Origin: Desulfatibacillum sp.
Lineage (GTDB): Bacteria > Desulfobacterota > Desulfobacteria > Desulfobacterales > Desulfatibacillaceae
DNA: 64,000 nucleotides
NCBI GenBank assembly: GCA_016342355.1
Contig: JAEINP010000027.1
Location: 1 to 64,000, forward strand
Direction of reading: 5' to 3'
Positions within the stretch are counted from its first letter, which is position 1. Each line of letters begins with the position of its first letter. The notes beneath the pieces were generated by a model, which worked only from the letters and a program-made list of their open reading frames with translations, was not told the DNA's origin and searched no databases. Positions 24,440 through 33,489 of this stretch are shown here, one piece after another. A program made the position numbers and the translations under genes.

Positions 24440-27432
24440 GTCAAACCTCCAAAGCGTCTTTTCCACGCATCTTTCATATCCCGCACTTCCGCACGGACAA
24501 TGGCGCTGCCATTCAGGCCCTGCACAGTAAGAACAGGCTCCTGGACAACCTGGCCAATGCAGGCCACAGGCAGGTTTGCAAAGATCTTTTCAAAACGGTC
24601 TTTGTCCGAAGGAGCCACTGTCAGGATAAAACGGCCTGCACTTTCGGAATAGAGCAGGACGTCGTCCCGGTATGCGCCCTGAGTGGGGACCTTGCCCAGA
24701 TCCACGTCCATGCCCAGGCAACCGGCCATGGAGCACATGGCCAAGTGAACCCCCAGCCCGCCCCGGTAGATTCCCCGTACCGAGGCTGCCAGATCCGCGG
24801 TCATGGCCTTGTGCAGGGCCTTGTACAGGGCCACGTTGGCCTCGGCGTCCACATGGGGTACGTTCAAACCCAGGTGCCCCAGGTGCTCGTAATATTCCGA
24901 AGCGCCTAGTTCGTTTTTGGTGAACCCCGCCACATAAACAAGATCCCCGGGCATTTTCACATCCATGGTCTTGCAATGAGCCACGTCATGGACCAATCCG
25001 GTAGTGGTGAACTGGAGCGTTTCCAGGGCCGAAACCTTATGCCGCTCCCCGTAGCGTCCGGGCAGGTGGCCGTCCACATACATGCTGTCCTTGCCCGAGA
25101 GCAGCGGCATTTCATAGGCATTGCACAGATCCCGCAGGGCCAGGCACGATCTTACCAACTGGGCGGCTTTGTGTTTGCCGTCGGGATTTTGCTTGTCATC
25201 GTAAATAATAGTGGGCCAGCAGAAGTTGTCCACCCCGCCGATTTGTTCCGGGTCCGCGCCCACGGCAATCACCCGCCGCACAGCCTCGTCCATGACACAG
25301 GTGGTCATGTGATAGGCGTCGATGGCCGAGTACGTGGGAAGCACGGCCTGGGAAATGGCGATGCCTCCTTCCGAAGACAATACAGGCCGGACCACAGCCC
25401 CGTCGCTTGGCAGGTCCCGCTCCAGGCCGACCAGTGGTTTGATGGCGCTGGCGCCCTGGACTTCGTGGTCGTATTGCCGGGTGATCCATTCTTTGGAACA
25501 AATATTGGGCCGGGCCAGCATATCCAGCAGCAGGCGGTTGTGGTCTGCGGGAACGGAGAGCACAGGCTCTCTCAGGCCCCTGAGCCGGGGCGGCGTCCAT
25601 TCGGCCTCGAACTCCCATTGGGGGAACCGGGCGGTGAGCAGGTCCATGTCCACATAGGCGCAGGTATCGTTCTTATAGGTGATGTGCAGCTTGCCGGAGT
25701 TGGTATAGGTTCCGATGACCGTGCATTCCACGGCGTGCTTGTCGGCCAGGTCCAGGAATTGTTTTTCGTGTTCCGGCTTGATGGACACGGTCATGCGTTC
25801 CTGGGATTCTGATATCCAGATTTCCCATTGGTCCAGGCCGTCGTACTTGAGGGGGACCTTGGCCAAGTCCACCTTGCATCCGTTGGAAAAACGGGCGGAT
25901 TCTCCTACTGACGAAGACAAGCCCCCGCCGCCGTTATCCGTAATATAAGCGATGAGACCCTGGTCCCGGGCTTCCAACAGGAAGTCGTGCATTTTCTTTT
26001 GCGTATAGGGATCGCCAATCTGCACATGCCCTGCCGGGGTGCGTTCGGAAAAGACCTCGGAAGAGGCGGTCACCCCGTGGATGCCGTCCTTGCCGACACG
26101 GCCCCCGCACATGACCACCAGTTCGCCGGGGGATGTGGTTTTTTCTTCGGAAGGGCCGCCATCCACTATGGCGGGCATAAGGCCCAGGGCTGTGACGAAA
26201 ACCAGGCTTTTGCCAATGTAACCGGCATCAAAACAAACCTGTCCGAAAGCCGTGGGAATCCCGGACTTGTTCCCTCCGTCCTTTACGCCTTCGATAACGC
26301 CGTCCAGCAGCCGTCTGGGGCTCAGGCGGGGTTTCAATTCTCCGTCGTAATCCCGGGGACCCACGCAAAAGCCATAGGTCCCGGCAATGAGCTTGGACCC
26401 TTTGCCCGTGCCCATGGGGTCTCTGTATACGCCCACGATACCGGTAATGGCGCCGCCGTAGGCTTCCATGTTGCTGGGGGAATTGTGGGTTTCTCCGGTG
26501 ATGGTATAATAATGGTCTTCGTCGAATTTTCCCACGCCTGCGTTATCCCACAACACGGAAATCACCCAGGGCTTTTTGTCGGCAATGGCCAGGGTCGGTT
26601 CCTTGATGCAGGAACTGAACAGGTTGTCCATGACCATTGCGTCGCCGGTGGACAGATCCGTATAATGAAACTTACCGCAAAATGTATTGTGGTTGCAATG
26701 GTCGCTGCGGGCCTGGGAAATGTATTCCAGTTCCAGGTCCGTGGGCTCGGAAAGCCCGACGGTTTTGCGGGCTTCCAGCACATCTTCCCGCAGGAAATAG
26801 GAGCGGATTGTTGGGATATCGTTGGGATTGAGGGCCAGGTTCCGTTCGTCGGAAATCCGCATGAGCTCTTCGTCGCTGGCTATGGAAACCTTGGACACCG
26901 AAGGCTCGTGGTTCAGTTCGACCTTGGGAATAATTATCCCTACTCCGGTTTTCGGGTCCCATTCCTCCCGGCTGAACACCTTCCATTGCTGGATGATGTC
27001 GTTGGCCAGAATTTCCTTGGCGATTTTTTCCATGTCCTGTCGGGTCAGCCCTGCGCCTTTGCAGCAATACCGGATACTGGTGTACACAGCCTGGTCCTTG
27101 GTGAATTTCAGGCCCAACAGGTCCTCAATGGCCTCCACGGCCGTGGCTCCGGGATTGTCCCTGACGCCGGGCCGGTATCCCACCCAGATTACCCAGTCAA
27201 AATCCAGGTCCAGGGGGGTATAGCCCGATACCTGGATGACCGGGTTGGTGAATATTTCCGTGCGGAGCCGTTCCATCTGATCCGTTGAAAGGTTTGCGTC
27301 CAGGGTCAGGATGTTCACGGAACGCACACTTTCCAGGGTAATGCCAAAATAGCTTTTGGCCTTTTTTGCAACCCCTGCCCCATGGGCATCGGCCAAATAG
27401 GGCTTCAAACTGATTTCAAGGCATGAAGACAT
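24436..27432 (-). CDS. purL: FGAM synthase, PurS-PurL fusion
   Basis: ATP-dependent FGAM synthase synthetase chain of 998 residues. Residues 1-150 (LEISLKPYLADAHGAGVAKKAK, VNILTLDANLSTDQMERL) look like the PurS-type domain; about 190-980 is PurL proper with GETHNSPSNMEAYGGAITGIVGVYRD, LSGKDSMYVDG and GGLGVHLAMCSMAGCLGMDVDL. It is intermediate between the small PurL (about 740, needing PurS and PurQ) and large PurL (about 1300 with built-in glutaminase): PurS is fused, PurQ remains separate. It leads the purL-purQ-B12-fold operon. Confidence 0.93.
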   Translation of the reverse strand: MSSCLEISLKPYLADAHGAGVAKKAKSYFGITLESVRSVNILTLDANLSTDQMERLRTEIFTNPVIQVSGYTPLDLDFDWVIWVGYRPGVRDNPGATAVEAIEDLLGLKFTKDQAVYTSIRYCCKGAGLTRQDMEKIAKEILANDIIQQWKVFSREEWDPKTGVGIIIPKVELNHEPSVSKVSIASDEELMRISDERNLALNPNDIPTIRSYFLREDVLEARKTVGLSEPTDLELEYISQARSDHCNHNTFCGKFHYTDLSTGDAMVMDNLFSSCIKEPTLAIADKKPWVISVLWDNAGVGKFDEDHYYTITGETHNSPSNMEAYGGAITGIVGVYRDPMGTGKGSKLIAGTYGFCVGPRDYDGELKPRLSPRRLLDGVIEGVKDGGNKSGIPTAFGQVCFDAGYIGKSLVFVTALGLMPAIVDGGPSEEKTTSPGELVVMCGGRVGKDGIHGVTASSEVFSERTPAGHVQIGDPYTQKKMHDFLLEARDQGLIAYITDNGGGGLSSSVGESARFSNGCKVDLAKVPLKYDGLDQWEIWISESQERMTVSIKPEHEKQFLDLADKHAVECTVIGTYTNSGKLHITYKNDTCAYVDMDLLTARFPQWEFEAEWTPPRLRGLREPVLSVPADHNRLLLDMLARPNICSKEWITRQYDHEVQGASAIKPLVGLERDLPSDGAVVRPVLSSEGGIAISQAVLPTYSAIDAYHMTTCVMDEAVRRVIAVGADPEQIGGVDNFCWPTIIYDDKQNPDGKHKAAQLVRSCLALRDLCNAYEMPLLSGKDSMYVDGHLPGRYGERHKVSALETLQFTTTGLVHDVAHCKTMDVKMPGDLVYVAGFTKNELGASEYYEHLGHLGLNVPHVDAEANVALYKALHKAMTADLAASVRGIYRGGLGVHLAMCSMAGCLGMDVDLGKVPTQGAYRDDVLLYSESAGRFILTVAPSDKDRFEKIFANLPVACIGQVVQEPVLTVQGLNGSAIVRAEVRDMKDAWKRRFGGLT

Positions 27433-27471
27433 GAGAAGAATCCTCTGTTTTATTAGATAGATAAAATCTTA

Positions 27472-27496
27472 ACGCCCGTATTCCGGAACCGGGCGT
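27472..27496 (-). promoter_or_regulatory. Hairpin in the purL 5' leader
   Basis: CGCCCG and CGGGCG pair around an 11-nt loop between the predicted promoter and purL; the bases after it (TTAAGATTTTATC on the minus strand) are only moderately U-rich. It may be an attenuator or simply a leader stem-loop. Confidence 0.35.
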
Positions 27497-27507
27497 CATT
27501 GTCATTG

Positions 27508-27534
27508 TCTATAGAGACGGCCCTGGCTTGTCAA
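27508..27534 (-). promoter_or_regulatory. Putative sigma-70 promoter for purL-purQ
   Basis: TTGACA and TATAGA on the minus strand with 15 bp between them, about 75 bp before purL. Confidence 0.4.
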
Positions 27535-27608
27535 GAAAAGAAACCCCGGCAAATCTTCCCAAACCTTGGCCTTTATTCGCGCTTCCGTATATGATACTAT
27601 GACAGGTT

Positions 27609-29462
27609 ATGAAGTACTATTATAAAATGCTTATAAACCTTTTGGTTTTATTGCTTATTACCGGCCCGGCGCTGGCTGCGCCTGGGGCTGACTGGATCGT
27701 GGACAAGGTACAGATCCACGGGTTGAAGACAGTTTCCCCTAAAAAGGCCAAGGCTGTGCTCTCCGTGAAACCCGCCAATATTCGGCCTTGGGTAAAAGAC
27801 CAGACTTACGTCCCCGCGCTGGTGGATGCGGATCTAAAGACTCTTTTGAACCTCATGAACCAGGAAGGCTTTTTCGAGGCGGAGGTAACTTCGTCCCTGG
27901 AAGAAAAGCCAAAAAAGAAAAAGGTCACAGTCCTATACACGATCAAGGAAGGCCCGCCTGTTTTGCTTGAAAGTATGGAGATCCAGGGAATCGACGGCCT
28001 GCCTCATGATTTGCAAAAAGCAATCCAGGGCTTTACCCCCCTGAAACCCGGGGAAAGGCTCAGGACAGAATCCTACGGATACGCCAAGGATCAGATAGTC
28101 ACCCTTCTGAACAACAATGGCTATCCCCATGCCGTGGTTTCGGGCTCCATTATGGTGGACAAAAAAAAGAAAACCGCTAACGCCGCCATAACCGTGGCGC
28201 CGGGAGCCTATTCCCTTTTCGGGCCTGTTTCAGTGACCGGCCTGGAAAAAACCGATCCGGATGTGATTCTTTCCCGCCTGACCTTTGAAGAAGGGCAAAT
28301 GTATACCCGCAAAGAAATCGTCGAGACCCAGCGGGAAATTTTCGCCCTGGGATTTTTGTCCAAGGTTTCCATCCTGCCTGCTGAAGCGCCGGAACAGGCC
28401 CCTCAAGCGTCAGAGACCACCGCCAGCACGGGCGAACCCGGTAATGTTCCCCTGGAGATATCCGGAGAATATAAAAAATTCAAAAGCCTGCGTTTTGGGG
28501 TTGGCTATGGAACAGAGGAAAATGTCCGGGTCCAGGCAGGATGGCGGCATCGCCACCTTACTTCCCAGGCCAGGCGTTTTGAATTATCCTTGAAGTACTC
28601 CGGAATTGTCCAAAGCGCTGAAGCTGAAATTTTACAGCCTCGTTTTTTTTCCAATAAACAAGAACTTAAGGATACTCTGGGCGCAAAACGCCAAGACGAA
28701 ATCAGCTACATTGACGTATCGGTCTATAACGATATTTCCGTCAGCCGGAAGCTCTCCAGGTATTGGCAGGGAACCCTCGGCCACCAGTTGGAGCTTCACC
28801 GGCCCGAGGAGTATTCTGTGGACCTGACAGGGGATGCAACGGAAACCCAAACCAATTACCTGATTTCCTCCCTGGCCTTTGGATTGGAACGGGATACCCG
28901 GCCCAAGGTTCTCACCCCCCGGTCCGGCGCCTTTTTTTCCAATCATTATTGGTATGGAAGCTCGGACATCGGATCAGAAATCGATTACTATAAGATTTCC
29001 GTGGAAGGCTCTGTGTTGATCCCGTTGGGGGACTATTTGGTTTTGGCTACAAAGGCCCATTTTTCCGGCATTGAAGCCCTGGAAGACACCGAAACCGTCC
29101 CCCTGTTCATGCGCCTGTTTGCCGGAGGGACCCGCAGTGTCCGGGGCTATGCATACCAGCAAATGGGACCCACAAACGAGGACGGCGATTTTGTGGGCGG
29201 GCAATCCCTCTGGGAGGGTTCCGTGGAATTGCGGTTTCCCATTTACCAAAAGATTTCGGGGGTGGTTTTTTCCGACTGCGGGTCTGTTGTGGAAGAACCT
29301 TTTTCCTTTGATGGCCGTTCGTTCCGATATACGACAGGCCCGGGCCTGCGTTACGAGTCCCCGGTGGGAGCCCTGAGCCTGGATATCGGGTATCAACTCA
29401 ACCCCCAGGACGATTACAAAGACACCTATCGCGTCCACTTTAGTGTGGGTAACGCCTTCTAA
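27609..29462 (+). CDS. TamA/BamA-family outer membrane protein
   Basis: Omp85 protein of 617 residues. A signal peptide (about 1-24, LLITGPALAAP) is followed by POTRA domains (about 30-235, beginning WIVDKVQIHGLKTVSPKKAKAVL) and a C-terminal 16-strand barrel (about 290-617) with the conserved FAGGTRSVRGYAYQQMGP loop and a terminal aromatic. It ends exactly one base before the TamB-like gene, so the two form a TamA-TamB translocation and assembly module linking inner and outer membranes; BamA itself is expected elsewhere. Confidence 0.88.
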   Translation: MKYYYKMLINLLVLLLITGPALAAPGADWIVDKVQIHGLKTVSPKKAKAVLSVKPANIRPWVKDQTYVPALVDADLKTLLNLMNQEGFFEAEVTSSLEEKPKKKKVTVLYTIKEGPPVLLESMEIQGIDGLPHDLQKAIQGFTPLKPGERLRTESYGYAKDQIVTLLNNNGYPHAVVSGSIMVDKKKKTANAAITVAPGAYSLFGPVSVTGLEKTDPDVILSRLTFEEGQMYTRKEIVETQREIFALGFLSKVSILPAEAPEQAPQASETTASTGEPGNVPLEISGEYKKFKSLRFGVGYGTEENVRVQAGWRHRHLTSQARRFELSLKYSGIVQSAEAEILQPRFFSNKQELKDTLGAKRQDEISYIDVSVYNDISVSRKLSRYWQGTLGHQLELHRPEEYSVDLTGDATETQTNYLISSLAFGLERDTRPKVLTPRSGAFFSNHYWYGSSDIGSEIDYYKISVEGSVLIPLGDYLVLATKAHFSGIEALEDTETVPLFMRLFAGGTRSVRGYAYQQMGPTNEDGDFVGGQSLWEGSVELRFPIYQKISGVVFSDCGSVVEEPFSFDGRSFRYTTGPGLRYESPVGALSLDIGYQLNPQDDYKDTYRVHFSVGNAF

Positions 29463-32400
29463 ATGAAACGACTTTTTAAAATATTCCTATGGGGCATTTT
29501 TATAGCTCTGGCCGTGGGCTTTGTCATTATTCCCCTGGCCCTGCGTACGGATTTTGCTCAGGAACGCCTGGCCCAGGTCGCCCGAAACGCCACCAAGGAC
29601 CTGCCTGTCACCATTTCCTTTTCCCGCATCATGCCCGATGTGCTTTCCCGGGTGAAAATCTCGGGCCTGGAAATTTCTTCCGGAGGCAAAATTCTCCTGG
29701 AGGCGGACACCCTTACTGTGGGGCCTTTGCTGCCGGGCATTTTAGGGAAGGAACGGTCCCTGGGGCGCGTCAGGCTGGAAAACCCGCGCATCAGCCTGGT
29801 TAGAAACGCCGACGGGTCATGGAACGCGGCTTCCTGGTTCCCCTCCGGGGATTCTGGTGATGCAGGCGAAAAAACGGAGTTCACAGGCTTTCCCGTCACC
29901 ATCCCACGGATAGTGTTGGAAAAAGGTTTGGTCAACCTGAAGATCCTTGGAGAGGACGAGTCCTCCCTGATTGATACCTCCTTGCAGGTGGACCTGGCTG
30001 GCAGTCTGGATTCAACCCTTGCCACGCTGAATAGTTGCACAATCCTGGAGCCCGGACAAGGGCCATTTGGCCCCACTCAAGTGAGCGCGGAGGGAACGTT
30101 TGATGTGCAGCATCCCGCAAACTCCCAAGCCCTCCTGCAGGCGAACACAGCATCCCTGGCGCGTTGGCAGGCTCTTGCGCCCGAGCTGCCAGCCCTGGAA
30201 AAATTAAAGACGACAGTGCGCGCCAAGGGGCCGTTTGACAAACCCAACCTGGATTTTGCTGTTTCCTTTGCCCCGGAACAATCGGTGGAAGGAACTGTTC
30301 AACTGGATTTTTCAGCTTCCGAATTGGTTGTTCAGGGCGAAGCCACGGTCAAAGATATTGAAATTCTGAGTTTTTACAAAGAACTTCCCGGAAATGTCAA
30401 CGCGGCCATAAAGGCCCGTATTACCGGCGCCTGGCCTAACATGGATCTGGCCGCCAGCGCCGACGTCAGTGCATCCCAAGTCCTATCCTATTCCATAAAT
30501 GGCTGCCGGATTTCCCTGGATTTTAAGCGGGAAGGCCATGCAGACCTGACTGTGGCCGGAATAGTCAATCAGGCCAACCTGGACCTACATGCCCAAGGCA
30601 TGGCCAAGGGGCTATATGACGAAACAGCGTCCCTGGCTTTGGATGTGAAGGGGGCTTTCCAAAACGTCAATCCCCGGAAAATGGCCTTTGATTCCAGGGC
30701 TCCTTCCGGGGATCTTAATTTTTCCCTGGCAGGCAGGGTGGACAAAAAAGGGGGCGAAAGCCTTCTCCAGTCCAAAATTTCCCTTACGGCGGATTTTCAA
30801 CCCTCCCGGGTGGAGCAGGTGGAAATCGCCTCCGCAACTATTGCAGCCATTGTTTCCCGGCAGGGTGTGGAAGTTAAAAATGCCCGGATTTCAGGCCCGG
30901 GGGGGGATCTGGCTTTTTCAGGCGTAACAGACTATTCCGCCAAAGGCCGCATAAAGGCCAATGCCAAAATTTCCAACCTTTCGGAACTTACTGGTCTTTT
31001 TCTGAAAGAACCGGTTAAAGGCTCGGCCGATGTCAAACTGACAGCCCAGGGCGACCTGACCGATCCTATAATTCAGGGGCGGGTGAAAGCCCGTTTACCC
31101 GACCTGGAATCTTTGACCGGCCAGTTTTTGAAAGCCCGGGTTAAGGGTTCTGCCGACGTGGACCTGACAGCCCAAGGAAACTGGGCAAACCCGGAAATTG
31201 ACGGAAAGGCCAAGGCGGTCCTGCCTGATTTGACGAGATTAACCGGAGCCTACTTAAAGGACCCTGTCCTGGGCTCCGCCAACGTGGATGTGATTGCCAG
31301 GGGACCGGCCTTAAAACCGGTTATCCAGGCGGAAATTGCGGCGCGTGACATACAATACCTTGAATACGGATTTGCCAAGGCGGATTTTTCAGCCAAGGGA
31401 AACCTGGAAAAAATGACCGCTTCGGTCCGGGGCAAGATTCACGGCGTGCAGTTTGCGGGGCAGGGTGCGGACGACCTGTCCCTGGATGTGGCCCTGAACA
31501 AGGAAACCGTGGATTTTTCCCTTTCCTCCACCGGGGGGATTGTGGACAGCCTGGATACCAAGGGAAGCCTGTCACACTATCTCAAGCCCGAGAAAACCCT
31601 GCAAGTGGATTCCCTGGAAATGGTTTACCAAGGCAGGCAGGTAAAGACCCAAAATCCTGTCGTCCTCAAAATCACCCCCACCGCCGTCACCATTCCGGGC
31701 ATGGCCCTGGCCTGTGAAGGCCAGGTTTTGGTCATCCAGGGATTATATGGATTTGACGGCGCACTGGACGCCAAGGCGGGTGTTGAAGAACTGGACCTTG
31801 CAGCGCTTTCCCGGGCTTTAAGCCTCCCCATGCCACTAAACGGAACAGGCCAGGCAGCCCTCACGGTCAAGGGCACTCTGGCAAAACCTGTGGCAGACCT
31901 GGAAATTAACGCCCAGGATGTCAAAATCGATAAAAATCTGCCCGGTGTTTCCCTTATTGCTTCCGCCAGTTACCGGAACGGCCTTGCCACCATGCAGGCT
32001 GAGTTGAAACCGGAAACAGGCGGAAATCTGAAAGCCACAGCTCGCTTGCCTGTGGAATTGGGCGTTCCGCTGAAGGAAAACTTCCTGCCCGAATCAGGGT
32101 TGGACGCCTCCATCAAGGGCCAGGGCCTTAGCCTTGCCTTTGTACCCCAGTGGGTGAGCGGCCTGGATGCCCTGGACGGCACCCTGGATGTGGATGGCGC
32201 CGCCACCGGCAATCCCAAATCCCCCGAATTGCAAGGCACGGCATCCCTGATTTCCAACAACATGGTTTTGCAAGCCTGGAAAGACCCCATCCGGAACGTG
32301 AAAGCAACGATAGCGTGGACTCCCGTCCTCATCACAATCAAAGAGCTTTCGGCCCGTACTCAAACAGAAGGGGAATTGCAGGGGTCCGGCGCCATCGCCC

Positions 32401-33386
32401 TGGAGGACCTCAAGCCCACCAAACTTGATATCACCCTCCAAACCCGTAAATTTGACTTGTCCTACTGGTCCATGTTCACGGCCCGGGCCGATTCCGACCT
32501 CAGGATAGTGGGACAATGGCCCCTGGTGGATCTGACGGGCTCCGTAACCGTGGGCAAGGGAGAGTTTCGCCTTGACCGCTTTATGGCGACCCGGCGTCAG
32601 CAGGTCTCGGTGGAAAAGGACATCCACATTGTAGGGGAAGAGGTCGTTGAGGAAAAATCTGTAATTGAACCATTCGGAATGGATCTGGATATCGTAATTG
32701 CTGGCCCCATGTGGGTGCGGGGCGAGGGCGCCCAAATCGAAGTGGGCGGAAACCTTCAGGTCAGCAAAAGGCGCAATACCCAGGTTGTTGCCTGCAAAGG
32801 GTATTTGGCAACCAAACGCGGGGTGTATGAGTTCCGGGGCAAGAGCTTTAACGTAGATAAGGGACGGGTGGATTTTATAGGCAACTATCCTCCTGATCCG
32901 GTGCTGGAAATCGTGGCTTCCCATAAAACGGCGGGAGTCATTATTTATTTGGAAATCGGCGGCACTCCGTCTTCCATGACCATTACCCTGTCTGCTGACC
33001 CGGCAATGGACCAGACCGACATCGCTTCCCTGCTGTTGTTCGGGAAAAAATCTTCGGACCTGAGCAGTGGAGAGTCCAAATCTTTGGAATCCCAGGGGAC
33101 CGCTATTCTGGCTGCCAAGGCCCTGAACGAATTCAAACAAATTGTTGGCGCGGATGTGCCCGTGGACATGATCAGCGTCAGGAGCAACGGACTGGGAACC
33201 GGCCAGGACCTGTTGGTCGGAAAGTATCTTTCCCCTAAATTGTTTATCACATACAAAAGGGGCATTTCCTCTCAGGGTTCCAATGAGGTGCAATTGGAAT
33301 ATCAATTAACCCCAAAAATCTCCGTGGAAAGCCAAATCGGGGAATCAGAGTCCGGGGTGGATCTTTTTTGGAATTACGATTACTGA
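29463..33386 (+). CDS. TamB-like (DUF490) envelope-spanning protein
   Basis: A 1307-residue protein with an N-terminal membrane anchor (about 4-26) and a long beta-rich groove ending in the TamB/DUF490 C-terminal domain (about 950-1307; VEKDIHIVGEEV, GDVE-like, KRGISSQGSNEVQLEYQLTPKISVES). Such proteins are thought to carry phospholipids between the membranes or to assist outer-membrane protein assembly. It starts right after the TamA-like stop. Residues about 509-634 are three tandem 42-residue repeats. Length matches E. coli TamB (1259). Confidence 0.88.
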   Translation: MKRLFKIFLWGIFIALAVGFVIIPLALRTDFAQERLAQVARNATKDLPVTISFSRIMPDVLSRVKISGLEISSGGKILLEADTLTVGPLLPGILGKERSLGRVRLENPRISLVRNADGSWNAASWFPSGDSGDAGEKTEFTGFPVTIPRIVLEKGLVNLKILGEDESSLIDTSLQVDLAGSLDSTLATLNSCTILEPGQGPFGPTQVSAEGTFDVQHPANSQALLQANTASLARWQALAPELPALEKLKTTVRAKGPFDKPNLDFAVSFAPEQSVEGTVQLDFSASELVVQGEATVKDIEILSFYKELPGNVNAAIKARITGAWPNMDLAASADVSASQVLSYSINGCRISLDFKREGHADLTVAGIVNQANLDLHAQGMAKGLYDETASLALDVKGAFQNVNPRKMAFDSRAPSGDLNFSLAGRVDKKGGESLLQSKISLTADFQPSRVEQVEIASATIAAIVSRQGVEVKNARISGPGGDLAFSGVTDYSAKGRIKANAKISNLSELTGLFLKEPVKGSADVKLTAQGDLTDPIIQGRVKARLPDLESLTGQFLKARVKGSADVDLTAQGNWANPEIDGKAKAVLPDLTRLTGAYLKDPVLGSANVDVIARGPALKPVIQAEIAARDIQYLEYGFAKADFSAKGNLEKMTASVRGKIHGVQFAGQGADDLSLDVALNKETVDFSLSSTGGIVDSLDTKGSLSHYLKPEKTLQVDSLEMVYQGRQVKTQNPVVLKITPTAVTIPGMALACEGQVLVIQGLYGFDGALDAKAGVEELDLAALSRALSLPMPLNGTGQAALTVKGTLAKPVADLEINAQDVKIDKNLPGVSLIASASYRNGLATMQAELKPETGGNLKATARLPVELGVPLKENFLPESGLDASIKGQGLSLAFVPQWVSGLDALDGTLDVDGAATGNPKSPELQGTASLISNNMVLQAWKDPIRNVKATIAWTPVLITIKELSARTQTEGELQGSGAIALEDLKPTKLDITLQTRKFDLSYWSMFTARADSDLRIVGQWPLVDLTGSVTVGKGEFRLDRFMATRRQQVSVEKDIHIVGEEVVEEKSVIEPFGMDLDIVIAGPMWVRGEGAQIEVGGNLQVSKRRNTQVVACKGYLATKRGVYEFRGKSFNVDKGRVDFIGNYPPDPVLEIVASHKTAGVIIYLEIGGTPSSMTITLSADPAMDQTDIASLLLFGKKSSDLSSGESKSLESQGTAILAAKALNEFKQIVGADVPVDMISVRSNGLGTGQDLLVGKYLSPKLFITYKRGISSQGSNEVQLEYQLTPKISVESQIGESESGVDLFWNYDY
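30987..31364 (+). repeat. Three tandem 126 bp coding repeats in the TamB-like gene
   Basis: The protein repeats a unit of 42 residues three times: LTGLFLKEPVKGSADVKLTA, LTGQFLKARVKGSADVDLTA and LTGAYLKDPVLGSANVDVIA mark the starts. DNA copies have diverged more than the protein, suggesting an old duplication that lengthens the beta-groove. Confidence 0.75.
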
Positions 33387-33399
33387 TAATACTCCCCGG

Positions 33400-33429
33400 T
33401 TGACACTTTTCCTGAAGCTCTGCTACCCT
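33400..33429 (+). promoter_or_regulatory. Putative promoter for the PP2C response regulator
   Basis: TTGACA and TACCCT separated by 18 bp, starting 14 bp after the TamB-like stop codon and 60 bp before the next start. Confidence 0.45.
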
Positions 33430-33489
33430 TGTGTATAAGGCTGTTTGGCGTTTTTTGCATTATGCCATCGTGGCGGAGGCTTGAATCTG

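Noticed and set aside
32094-33305. A 403-codon minus-strand frame
   Set aside because: Antisense shadow of the TamB-like gene with no recognisable domain or start.
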